DNA from: Ceratobasidium sp. AG-K
Lineage: Eukaryota > Basidiomycota > Agaricomycetes > Cantharellales > Ceratobasidiaceae
Assembly (NCBI GenBank): GCA_037039685.1
Contig: JAWNGF010000004.1
Coordinates: forward strand, 1,426,001-1,490,000
DNA: 64,000 bases
Direction of reading: 5' to 3'
The notes below the pieces were generated by a model. The model was not told the origin of the DNA, ran no database searches, and saw nothing but the letters and a program-made list of their open reading frames with translations. Positions 12,515 through 25,044 of the stretch are shown piece after piece. Each line of letters opens with the position of its first letter. The first letter of the stretch is position 1. Made by a program: the position numbers and the translations under genes.

Positions 12515-13105
12515 GGAGCCGAGTCAGGTCTATGCGCATCGGAGGCCTTTAGAGTTTATAGAGCTGGTTTCCTTTATGCCTTTCATTGTAGCACTATGCC
12601 TTCCTCATGGTCTGTATGAGTCTCTTGCCGTCGTGCTTTCTGTAATACAATCAGAAACTTTCATCTTACTATAATGCTGGACCTGTTTGTAAGTGCGTGC
12701 CAAGTGTGATGCCCTGAATAATTACATTCGCAAACCAATCTATAATTACGCGATTCAACAGTAAGCGCCCAACTTGGTTTGTTATTCCTCAGCTGTGTCA
12801 ACGACAGATTACCTCCGGAATGGGAACCAGGTTTTATTGTGTCTAGATTCCCTATTGAACAATCGAACTGTAATATTACGCAGAATTCGGTTAGTGGCTC
12901 TATCGTCACGCCCCATTCCATCTCTGCTTGACACGTCACTTTATAGACTCGGACAGTATATCCCACTCGCTCAACCGGCACCAACCATACCGGCATCCTC
13001 GGCTCCTCCCAATTGTACGCGTTCAATGACTCACTGACACACGAGCCACAAGCTGATTATGTAGTTTATCTCCCAACCCAGCTGACGCACTGTCGTTGAT
13101 CGACC
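12515..13105. other. Intergenic
   Basis: 3' flank of lyase copy 2 and upstream region of the SUN gene. No convincing gene, repeat or RNA is seen. Confidence 0.5.
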
Positions 13106-16052
13106 ATGCCAACAAAGCCGGCCAACACTCTAGCGCTGTGCTTTGTATTACTCGGGATCTCTATCTCTCCGGGTTTCACTCTTCAGCCAAACTCGTCTTA
13201 TGATCTCACGACACAATCCACGTCTCAGTCCACCGAGGTTTATGCTTCACCAACGCCAACTACCCCTCTGCATTCGCCCTCGAAACAAAAATATTCCCGA
13301 AATGACCCTTTTCGAATCTTTGCTCCGCCCTCAGAACCTGTCTGCTGCCTGGTTCCTCTGCCGACCGCTGAAACAAACCCCCATCCAGCCGATGATTTGC
13401 TTGGATTCGAGGAATGGAAAGCGAGACAACTAGCTCTGAGCTCGGCGGAGGTTAAGCGAACGGATGACTCCATTGGAAAGCCAACTGCTGTTCCCATGAC
13501 TGATGAGGCTCCTGTTCTAGAGACAGCCAATAGTATTCTTGTCCCGGTCATTCAAACCAACGACCCGCCCGCTGCCCGTCCTGTCGAAGACTTCGTGCCC
13601 ATCAAAGGTCGATTCAACTATGCCTCCTTGGATTGCTCAGCCCGTGTGCATTCTTCCCATAAGAGTATGAAATCCGCGTCCTCTATTTTATCATCGAAGA
13701 AAGACAAGTACATGCTTGCACCTTGTTCAGCGGAAAGTAAGTCATTCAATTTCAGCACGTGAATTACCAACTCATTTCATCATCAGAGAAAGATATAATT
13801 GTTGAACTTTGCGATGATATTCGGGTCGACACGGTTCAGCTGGCCAACTTTGAATTCTTCTCCGGAGTGTTCAAGGATATTACTATTTCTCTCGCACATC
13901 CGGATGTTCATGGCCCGGGTTGGGAGATTATAGGCGTTTACCAGGCCAAGAACGTTCGCGGTGTACAGGTATGCGTCGTCAAGGTGTCAGGTTACAAATA
14001 TTCACTGACAATTGACCAGACATTCCGGCCTCTCAGTCGTCCGCATGCGTTCTACCGTTATATCCGAATCGAGTTCCATTCTCACTATGGCAAAGAGTAT
14101 TTCTGCCCCGTGAGTCTTTTGCGTGTCTACGGCCTTACCCAAATGGAGGAATGGAGAATGGGAGAATGGGAGCGGGAATGGCAGGCTCGCAAATACCCCG
14201 CGGGCTTGACGATATCCAACGAAGCAGATAACCTTCCCTCTATGACTCCAACCCCATCTTCAGAAGAGGGCACCCATGAGGCTCCAAGAGGCAAGGAGGA
14301 CTCGAACGAGACCTCTTCCGGTGAACTTGGAGCTGGGGACACAGAGGAATTCGACACATTCGCAGCAACCCACGCCTCAATTCTGCCAACCAACGCGACA
14401 GTACATGCTAACAACTCGGGGTCAGCTAACTATCAAAACAGCTCTACGCATGGCCAAAACGAATCCGAAATCCACGCGACGAACGGTGCCCAGTCGGCAG
14501 TCTCAGCGTGCAATTCGACCGCCGCTTCTAGGCCTGCCACTGACGAAGGGAGGTCGGCGAAAAACTCGAAAGCTAGAGCGCCAGTACCGGCCTCAACGGC
14601 AACACCGCTTCTCCGGGCCACGCATATCCCCGCCCCTATGCCGCCATCCGGTGGGGAGTCTATCTATCGAACGATAATGAACCGCCTTGATATTCTTGAA
14701 CGGAACAGTACCTTGAGCTTGCGCTACGTAGAGGAACAGAACCATTCAGTTCGCCAGGCGCTTCGTCGACTTGAAGAGGAGGTCGGAAGACTGAGGGCGC
14801 TAACCGGTCGAGAACAACAGGAATTGCAACGCTCCATGAAAAATATGGAGAAAAGACAAGCCGAGATGGAAAAACGGTGGGATTTACTACTGGAACAGGT
14901 GAACACGTTGGCAGAAGAGGTACTTGTGTTTGTTCTTCGTTGTCCCAAATGCTTATCTCAGCTTGGCTAGGTTGTGCTTGAGAAAAGACTTGGCATGGTG
15001 CAATTATGTCTTTTGACGACTGTTCTCGTTTTCATGGCCTTGACACGTGGATCGCGCGCCGAGACGCATTTGCTGACTGGCATGCGCCGACGTGTGGATA
15101 GCGGAATCGGGCTTGGACGTGGGCTGCACCCAAGACATCGTGCGCAGTCCAAGCCAAGAGTCGGCGAACCACCCTTTGCTTGGGCGCGGCAAGACCGGCG
15201 TTCGACTGGAGATATCTCGCATCACGAGCAGAGTAGGTTTCGTTTACGCTCCTGATCGACTGACAATGAACTCGATCTCTGTTGCCAGGTTCTCCGCTAA
15301 CCCCCGTCCGCTCCGGCTCGCCGCCCCAAGCATTTGGAACGCCATCAGCTGTCCCTAGTCGGAACACCCCCACGGTGGACTCTCGATCGCCTAGCAGACA
15401 AGCTTCGAAAGGTGTTCGTTTTCCCCAAGGGCTACTGCCTTTTCCGTCATCCCAGCCCGGAAATTCTAGTGGAATGCGGCGGAGCCAATCGCTCTCGCTA
15501 TCTAGCGAGCATTTGCCTGTTTCTCCAGTGGCTGGAAGACGTCCCGCAACGGGAATGAAGCGATTGGCTAGAACTGCTCACCTCCACGAGGTTGAGGTTG
15601 AGTCACGGCGCCGCCTTCGCCTTCAGGCAGAACAAAGCGAGAGCGATAACGATATTACCCGCCAGAATCACGGCACGGTGTCAAACCCCTTCGCGCTGTC
15701 GGCACTTGACCCTCAACTTGAAGATAACCACCTGGCGGGTGACCATCCTAGCAAACTCGTCCAGCGCCAAGCGGCTGCCACGGCCCGGAAAGACCCCCCA
15801 AACACTGGGACATTTGGTCATCGTTCATCCATCGAAGCACAGCTGGACAACGGTGTAGAATGGGAGGATACCGACGCGGACATTGATGCAGACGAGTCTG
15901 GGCAAGAGTTGATGGTCGAAGAAAACATGCCCGCCCCTCGCGTTCCCCGACTTTTTTCTCCTCCTACACCTGGTACTTGGAGTGCTCGACGTAAGGCCAG
16001 AGGATTCTCTGTAGACACTGGTACAGCGCTTCGCATGCAGCGATGTGCGTAA
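13106..16052 (+). CDS. SUN-domain protein of the Slp1/OSPT type
   Basis: Exons 13106-13736, 13787-13968, 14020-14919, 14971-15232 and 15289-16052 give one open frame. The start gives a signal-peptide-like hydrophobic N-terminus. FEEWK, a motif shared by Slp1-type proteins, lies near residue 110. The SUN domain follows: a DIIVELCDDIRVDTVQLANF start, then a region with FRPLSRPHAFYRYIRIEFHSH, then VSLLRVYG. A coiled coil (rich in LEEEVGRLRAL-type heptads) precedes a single hydrophobic membrane segment just after the 14920-14970 intron. A long hydrophilic Ser/Pro tail ends with many acidic residues. Slp1-type SUN proteins reside in the ER or nuclear envelope and help fold or protect membrane proteins. 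Mid-SUN placement and a C-terminal membrane helix fit that class, not the Sad1 class. Confidence 0.88.
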
Positions 16053-18051
16053 CGAATGGGCCCAGGTAGGCTGAGAATAGGATTGAATAAGACTTGAAAG
16101 GACGCGTTGTATCTTTATGTGCTATCCCACAGTCCGTGGTTGGATCTTTGTGTGTATCCTGATTTATATATAGGTGAAACTGAGAGAATCAATGGACTCT
16201 CACACCCTGTAACGCATATATTCGCATACCAGGTGATACGGCTTCACAAGAGTATTTTCTTTGCCTTTAATGGGAAAAAAGTCAATTTGAGCAGCATTTT
16301 CCTGGGCGTTTCTGCGCTAGGCAGGACTGCTTACCTTGGAGGATACGTGATGCTCCCTGAAGTTGCCGCGCATTTATATTGCAACGGTGCCGAGAGGGAG
16401 ACTCGAGTACTAATTCAGCCCACGAGCTGCTGCCCATGGATACAGGAGTTCGGCTAGCTGCAGGCATAACACATGGCAACAATAATACTTCATCGACCAA
16501 ATATGCGAATACACGCCGGTGCATGGTGTCCCTCACGTAACTTGTGAAACACTAGTATACCGAGGATGCTACTAGTTGGCCCCAATAATTAACATAACAG
16601 TATTGAGTTTGTACCGACTAGCGATACACAAGGCGAGTGAACTTGGTAGTAACTCAACATAAGAGCAGCCAGGACGAAGGAATGTATAAAAATATTATAT
16701 GACCGACGACATGATAGGCTTTCCCAATCGTATTCACCATGGATATCAGTATAAAAGAGTCAAGTGACACAACACGGATCAGTATCTTGAAAGATGGACA
16801 TAATGTTATGTAATCAACTATCTGGCTCAATGAGAGTGCATACACCTGCTTTATTTTTCAGTATACTATCAATCATTTGCAATGAGAACTGCACGACATT
16901 ACGCAAACCTCCCAGCTTTGTTCCACGGGGGTTCGTAGCTTTCTTAAGCAATAAGGCATTACGCCTCAAGATTCAAACGATTAATCATAGTACTGCCTCA
17001 TTAATGAGTGAGTCCATGTGATAATGACGAGGTTGTTCCAATTTACATGACAGCATCGTGTGCTAGACTCTTACGTCAAGCTATGTCCAAGATAGCGTAT
17101 CGACGGTGGTTATCAACAGGTCCACCCTCAACAGCCCACATCATCTGGCTGATGAAGGTCCTTGCGGCGGGCTGACCATACTGGTACGACGGCCAGGTAA
17201 GCCAGACGTGTGTCGGTATACCACAGGGCACGAGAGCGCAGCGCTAAGTCATGATATCATGCGGCGGCAGCATGTGGGGCTTCACGACCTCACCTACTGG
17301 CAGAGCACACGAAGTGGATCCGGAAGCAACGTGAACTCGAAATCAGGCTATAGCCATACCGACACTCCCATTCATTGCTGAGGTAGACAGGCGCATATAC
17401 TGGGGCTGCAAAATTTTCGGAGGCATAGATGGGAATATGAGTATCCCGGGCTCGACTCGAACGTATAATAACACATCACCTACGGATTTTGACGAAAGGT
17501 TCAAGCGGTTTCGCTTGGTGGACGCATAGAGAGGAATGAAGTGTTAGCATTGTGTTGAAGATAGCACGCATACAGGGGATAATTTCTCGGAGGAAGGGCG
17601 TACTGTAGGAATTGGATTTCCCTAGGTGATATTTTAATGGTTCAACCTATAACGCCACAGGCATGATCTGGTTAGGATCCCGACCGCTTAGGGTTTGTGT
17701 TGGCATCGTTCTCCGCTAACCTCTCCATATAACCATTGCCAGATGTTAGTAGAAAATAAGTGAAGAATGATCTCCTCCTCCAATCGCGCCGCTGTCTATA
17801 TTCTTATAGCCTACATATAACCTCAGCCTCCCGGACTGAGCTTTAACTCACTATCTGTGCTCAGCCATTACCTGAACTTAGACTCGTCGTGGGTTAACCC
17901 TTTGTCCTTGTGTACTCCGACGAGTTGTGTTGTTTCAGTTTGAGAGTCTCGAGCAATCTAGACTCCACGTAACGAATAGTCATCCACATATGCTTGTCCA
18001 AACACCATTGATTATGTTACATATTCTACACGACCGTTTCATATTTAGTGT
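16053..18051. other. AT-rich intergenic region
   Basis: About 2 kb, mostly AT-rich, with 3' ends of the SUN gene and of the convergent MDR gene. A less AT-rich patch at 17106-17381 has a 91-codon frame, but it resembles nothing I know and lacks a credible context. Confidence 0.5.
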
Positions 18052-19291
18052 TTACTCCTGAGGGTGAATTACAAGTTTCACACCGCTCACGCCCTTGCGT
18101 GACAGCTCGAAGGCCTCTGGAACACCGGCCAGCCCACCTGGAACCACTTGAACCCGGTTGGGGCTGATCTTGCCTTCCTTGATCCATTGGCCTACGCTAC
18201 GCCAGAATGGCACGCTCAAGTCCCTAAAGAGATGCGAGCTGCCATAGAGTTGGTTTACGGAAACCTTCTCGTCAGCATTCTTCTCCTTTACTGAGTCTCC
18301 CAGGGGAAGAACGACCGCAAGATGCGCGCCAGGGGTGGGGGCCGGAGTTCTCAAAACCTCAAGCGCAACGGACTGGGTAGAGGGTAGTGAAATCGAATCC
18401 AAGACGAGCGCAATAGGCGTCGAGGACGCGGATTGGATGGTCTTGGCGTCTGCGTCACGGTCCACAACATGGGTCGCGCCCAAAGACTTCAGGTGTTCCG
18501 CATGTTGAGACGAGGCGGTGGTTATAATAGGAGAGAACCCAGCGATGCGTGCGAGCTGAATGCCTAAACAGAGGTTATAACCTATACTAGGGTATATCGT
18601 AACCGTTACTTACCGTACTGGCCTACTGACGAGCTGCCGCCAATAATGAGGACAGGTTTGCCGCTGGCAGTAGGTCCGTTTTCTGGGAAGTCGATCCCAG
18701 ATTTTTGGAAAAGTCCGACAAGGGCAGCCAGAGCGGCGACTGGAATAGTTGCTGCTTGATCATCGCTCACATTGTCGGGGGTTTTTGAGATGATGTCGGT
18801 CTCAACAAGTGCGTACTGCTGGAAGGTCGTCCTTCGGGGAAGCCATATCGGCCCTGGAAAAAACTTTGGATTTCCGCGGTTAGAATGCATTATGCGGGAA
18901 GAACCAAGTAAATTCACATACACTCGGTCACCGGGCTTGTAAGTGGTCACATCCGGTCCAACGGCTTCAATAATGCCGGCGCCATCCGTGCCCAAAACCG
19001 AGGGGTATTCGCTAACGAAAGCTCCGTAGGTTTGGATCTGTACCCCAATTCGCGAGTGTTGGGTAAAAGTAGTTCATCGCATGAGTATATCATTCTGACC
19101 TTCCAATCAACGGGATTAACTGTACATATATATCAGTACTACTCGTGTCGAGCGAAATAAAGGCACTTACTGGCAGCAGCAGTAACCTTGACTAGAGCCT
19201 CATTTCCCTTGGGGACGGGAGTGGTACGGGTACCAACTTCGAGCTTGCCATGCTTCTCAGGGATGATTGACGCCTTGTGTTGTTGGGCCAT
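18052..19291 (-). CDS. MDR-superfamily oxidoreductase (GroES-like/enoyl reductase type)
   Basis: Start at 19291 (MAQQHKASI), stop at 18052. A 20-nt microexon at 19100-19119 encodes the conserved NPVDWK after an exon ending in VKVTAAA. Next come LGTDGAGIIEAVG and KPGDRVYV of the GroES-like fold, then the nucleotide-binding motif IGGSSSVGQYG, continuing into the next exon as IQLAR. The catalytic-zinc Cys/His set of classical alcohol dehydrogenases is not seen. This matches the zinc-independent ToxD/trans-enoyl-reductase-like proteins common in fungi, which reduce activated C=C bonds with NAD(P)H. The substrate cannot be told. No polyketide or other pathway gene is adjacent, so a general redox or detoxification role is as likely as a biosynthetic one. 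It is divergent from the dehydrogenase at 19848. Confidence 0.85.
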
Positions 19292-19847
19292 TGTAACGAG
19301 TCGTGCTTGGTTGAGATCGGATAAAGTGATGCGAAAGCTGAAGATGAGATGGATAGTAAGTAAGAGTAGTGCCTATGGCTCAATGCTTTATACTCTAGCG
19401 GGACCGGGACCCCCAACGTCATTGCAGCATGACAAAGAGGATTCCTATGCCTCATCAAATCACGCAACGACCATGCAATTCAATGTATTTTCCATTCCTG
19501 GCTCAAAATCAGTTGCGGTTTACTAATGTCATCGGACGATGACCGAACACAAGTATGATGACAAACGGAAAACACGCTAGCAATTTATGGGTCCAAGCTT
19601 TATTCACGTGGAACAAGCGTCCGCGGTTCAGATAAATTTAGTCAAACTTGAGTTGGCAGGTCTCGTGACGTTTCGAGCGCCCAGCGATTATTCTCGGAGA
19701 CCGGTCCGAGATGCGAATCATCTCGACCCCACTTGCTGAAATTCCGACAACGTCGACCGACGTATTTAAGCCGCCCAACTGTATTGTACCGACCTCATTT
19801 CTTTCTTGCCGCACCCGTTCACCCAACCTCACTCTTGACGTTTAAAC
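19292..19847. other. Divergent promoter region
   Basis: Shared upstream DNA of the MDR gene (minus) and the 2-hydroxyacid dehydrogenase (plus). No clear TATA box or coding frame. Co-regulation of the two oxidoreductases is possible from the layout alone. Confidence 0.4.
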
Positions 19848-21054
19848 ATGGCCCCTACCAAGGTATTAATCTGCGGTGCGTCGTTCATTGGGCTCCATTT
19901 CGCGCGTTGGTCTGATACACCCTATAGGCGATCTCGTTTGGGCGCATGAAGACGCCAAAAAGATGATTGGACCTCTTGCTGAGATCATTGTGAGTTTGTC
20001 AGATCATTGTTCCAGTCAAAGACTCATATTTCCTCTTTAGCCCATGAAATCCGCTTCACGAGCCCAATTCTTCGACGAACTCTCCACGACCTATGCCGGT
20101 ATCACTGGTATCTACCGACACAATACCTCGGCCGATCGCATTGGTATCTTTGACAAGGAGCTTGTCGACAAACTTCCAGAATCAGTTAAATGGATCGCAC
20201 ACAACGGAGCCGGCTATGACCAAATTGACGTGGCGGCATGCAAAGCTCGCGGGATCGGCGTAAGCAACACTCCCGGAGCAGTCGACGACGGAACAGCGAC
20301 GACCGCACTGTACCTCCTCATATCTGCCTGCCGCCAATTCTCCATCGCCGAGCGTAATGTACGCTCAGGCAAGTGGAAGAGTGGACTTCCGCCTGCGCAT
20401 GATCCGAGTGCGTTGACGCTGGGTATCCTCGGAATGGGTGGCATTGGTGGGCATTTTGCGAAACTGGCGAGGGCGTTCCCGATGAAGCGGATCTTGTATC
20501 ACTCGAGGAAGCCTGTAAAGGATGCGCCCGAGTGGGCAGAGTATTATGCAGACAAGGACAAGATGCTTGCGGAGATTGACGTTTTGAGGTGAGTGATTAA
20601 TCAAAGTGAATTGGCCCGGAATAATACTAATGTTTATGTCTGGTAGCATTCACGTTCCTCTGAACGAGAACACGGTCCACTTGGTTGACGAAAAAGCCAT
20701 CCGAACAATGAAGAAAGGGTCAATTATTATCAACACCGCACGGGGTAAAGTCATTGACGAAGAGGCTCTAATTCGTGCGCTTGAGGATGGTCATGTAAGC
20801 GACGCATATCATCGTCCCGATATTTGATCTAATTTGGTTATTTTTGACAGCTTTATGCGGCTGGCCTCGATGTCTACCCCAACGAACCGGAGGTAAACCC
20901 CAAGCTGTTTACGTTCCGAAACGTTACATTGCTCCCCCACATGGGAACTGAGACACAAGAGTCTCAGCATGGAATGGAGGTCCGGGCGTTGGACAACTTA
21001 AAAAGCTTCCTAGAGGGCAAGACGGTAAAAGATACAGTGTGGGAGTTGAAGTGA
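19848..21054 (+). CDS. D-isomer-specific 2-hydroxyacid dehydrogenase, glyoxylate/hydroxypyruvate reductase type
   Basis: Start at 19848 (MAPTKVLICG), stop TGA at 21052-21054, with four short introns. All family landmarks are present in order: the substrate-loop segment WIAHNGAGYDQID, TPGAVDDGTA, the dinucleotide-binding GILGMGGIGG, then INTARGKVIDE with the catalytic Arg. The catalytic Glu follows in GLDVYPNEPEV and the catalytic His in LLPHMGTETQES. The pattern is closest to yeast Gor1-like glyoxylate reductases, which reduce glyoxylate to glycolate with NAD(P)H in mitochondria or cytosol. A link to the lyase pair through glyoxylate metabolism is tempting but not shown by the sequence. Confidence 0.92.
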
Positions 21055-22811
<1,757 letters not shown>

Positions 22812-23224
22812 ATGCCTCTTCTTGTCGCTGTTGCCGATACGCGATGCCTTGTTATGTTTTGTACACAGATGATGACGATTTAATGTTATAACGGAATTTA
22901 CTCTATTAAGCGTGAGAGTGTGAGAGTGTCACTGCGGTTTCCAGTGGGTTACCGATATCGAAAGTAGCTTCGGTAAGGGCTGCCGCGCGAGGCGCTGTGT
23001 CCGGGCTGCGGTCCCGGCAGACAAACGTGCGGCAAGTAAAACCTAAGCCTCCAAGCTGAATCCTGACCCCTCATCTCGTCAACGAGCGTGAAACCGGTGC
23101 AATAGTCTGCACAAGTCATCGGTTGGCTACACCGCTGCCCCAATTGCCCGCATTTTTCTGAGTAGAGGCGCTGTTCCGGATTCCTACCGGGCGCGTGACC
23201 GAAATTTTCCTTGAGGGTCTTCTA

Positions 23225-23739
23225 GTTTCCAGCTTGGGGGTCATCAGGCTGGAATCAAGCTGGTGATAATATCAAATGAGGTTAGCACAGCAAATACTCA
23301 AGAGCAAAGCCGCCACACGGTTCGCGTTCGCGATATCCAGCATAGATAACAACGTTATTTGAGCAGCGTGGTGGAAGGCAGCTGAGATGAGTATTAGAAA
23401 CCCTTGGAATGATTACGTAGAACATACCTTGGGTATGAAAACTGGCCGCTAGAAATATTTGGCTCAAAGGCTATAGGTATGAACGGATGAATGTATCTCA
23501 AGGAAAATTGGCCAAGTGGTTATTGGCTCAGGATGACGCAACCATTACTCTAACGCTGCCCCGGTTCGATTCGTACCGGTGGTGCCGTTTTATGCGATTT
23601 TTTCGGCTCCACTCATAGGTTTTACCAGCCGGAAAACAGCTGGGTGCCCGGTTTGTCGGAATCCTGATATGCGCGCTTTCTCCGGAATCCGAAATGATCA
23701 CACGCGGGAAACCGGCTGGACCCCACTCAAGCTGGAAAC
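23225..23739. repeat. Imperfect inverted repeat, possible degenerate foldback element
   Basis: GTTTCCAGCTTGGGGGTC at 23225-23242 matches the reverse complement of 23719-23739, with three extra bases in the latter. A shorter palindrome, CCAGCTTG/CAAGCTGG, lies at 23229-23236 and 23256-23263. No target-site duplication was identified. Confidence 0.35.
23509..23572 (+). repeat. tRNA-like A box and B box, possible SINE remnant
   Basis: TGGCCAAGTGG at 23509-23519 fits the pol III A box and GGTTCGATTC at 23563-23572 fits the B box. Spacing is as in a long-variable-arm tRNA, and a GCC/GGC D-stem can be drawn. The acceptor, anticodon and T stems do not pair, so it is not a working tRNA. A tRNA-derived SINE or tRNA pseudogene is more likely. 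Confidence 0.3.
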
Positions 23740-24063
23740 CAGGTGTCAAGGGGGCAGCGGTGTAGGACAATAGGTTATAGTTGGCTATCGCCGTCACAGT
23801 CCGGACAACCAAGACATTCATGCCGGCACGATGTACCCTAATAAAAAAAAGCCTAGGCGTTATCATCGCTAGGCCCCGTCATGCCTTGGCTTTTAGCGAA
23901 GGAGTTCCTAGCAATTGCATCTTTGGAAGTCATTCAGATTCGTGATGAAGAGAGTGACGTCGATGCATTCTCGCCTTCCCGGGGCCAACCGAGTTCCTGG
24001 CTTGGCCAAGACGCTCCCCATTGAGTCAACGGCTCCAGAGTTCAGCGTCGCTATTCTTGCAGC

Positions 24064-24071
24064 TGACGTCA
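24064..24071 (+). promoter_or_regulatory. CRE-type site (TGACGTCA), distal
   Basis: Perfect palindromic ATF/CREB site 974 bases before the ENA ATPase start codon. A near match (TGACGTCG) lies at 23955-23962. Binding is inferred from the motif only. Confidence 0.4.
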
Positions 24072-24471
24072 AGTCGAGCCCAACGGCATCCAGACTCGAC
24101 TCGATCATAGTCGTTCATTTGACCCCGATTTTTTGAGTTAGGTGATGTATTGAAAGTTGACTTTTGATTGACGTGTAGCCAAGATTTCGAGTGCGAGAGT
24201 CAGTATGGCCACGCTGTGGCGCGCGGGTGCCTGGGCCTGAACCCGAGCCGATGCTTAGTATGTGGGCCTGCAAGTCTACCATATGACCATACTCTCAGTG
24301 TCGGAATCGGTGGTCTGAACGAAATACATCGTCTGGAAACACCTTGGATGTTCTCGCATATTCGTCCGGCAGTAACGAAAACCCCGAATGTGCCGGATAT
24401 ACAAACACTATTGGAAATATGATAAGTGGCGAAGCCGGTGTGGAGCAACGCCACCTATGCCAAGTCCGGTT

Positions 24472-24479
24472 TGACGTCA
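24472..24479 (+). promoter_or_regulatory. CRE-type site (TGACGTCA), proximal
   Basis: A second perfect palindrome 566 bases before the ENA ATPase start codon. Two full sites within 420 bases are unlikely by chance in so short a region. Confidence 0.45.
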
Positions 24480-24932
24480 CATGAGGTTCGCCAGCCGGCG
24501 GCACTTTGGTGCCTGCTCCTGGAGCACGAGTGGTCTTTGCATCAGATACCTCTCACGGGCATGAAAAAAATCGATAAATGTTCACGGTCTGACCTCGTCT
24601 AACTGTAACTACATTACCAGTTGGTCTCGTGAGATACTTGCCATCACCCAAGCGCCTTGGCTGTATTGGGCTGTTTCCTATGGAATGTTCCTTACCGGTG
24701 CGCAACGTTTTCCCGCATGGGTCCGCACTCCCTATCATTACTGCATCGTTGCCGGTCATTATGCCAAGTCCCGGTTTTGGTTGGAGCCAACGTAATTGCA
24801 ACTGAATGCGTCGGGCCAGCGGTCCAGACACGCCGAGGACCCCAAGGCAAATGTACGGCATAGTGCTTGGCCGCCCAGCACAGTAAATGCGCCGAGCCAG
24901 TGTGCCGTGAGCGTCATCCAGCAAGGCCTAGA

Positions 24933-24940
24933 TATAAAAG
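24933..24940 (+). promoter_or_regulatory. TATA box of the ENA-type ATPase gene
   Basis: TATAAAAG lies 112 bases before the start codon, the same spacing as in the two lyase genes. Confidence 0.65.
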
Positions 24941-25044
24941 GAGGGTCCATTGGCGTAAATCGCGCACCATCCCCTGGCGCGCATTGTTTGCCCCCCTCCG
25001 GATACGCACGACTAACGACTCACGACTATTCAATACGACCCATT

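Larger units (their letters stand above)
22812..25044. other. Repeat-scarred upstream region of the ENA ATPase gene
   Basis: About 2.2 kb with no credible gene. It contains an imperfect inverted repeat (23225-23242 with 23719-23739), a tRNA-like A box and B box (23509-23519, 23563-23572), and CRE-type motifs nearer the ATPase gene. It looks like old mobile-element debris merged with a long promoter. Confidence 0.5.

Noticed and set aside
14433..14621. Opposite-strand frames across the SUN gene
   Set aside because: They mirror the real coding frame and match no family.
17106..17381. A 91-codon plus-strand frame in AT-rich DNA
   Set aside because: No domain, no promoter signal, no flanking exons; a chance frame is more likely.
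23502..23580. A serine- or leucine-type tRNA gene
   Set aside because: A and B boxes are present, but the acceptor, anticodon and T stems do not pair, so it is not a functional tRNA.
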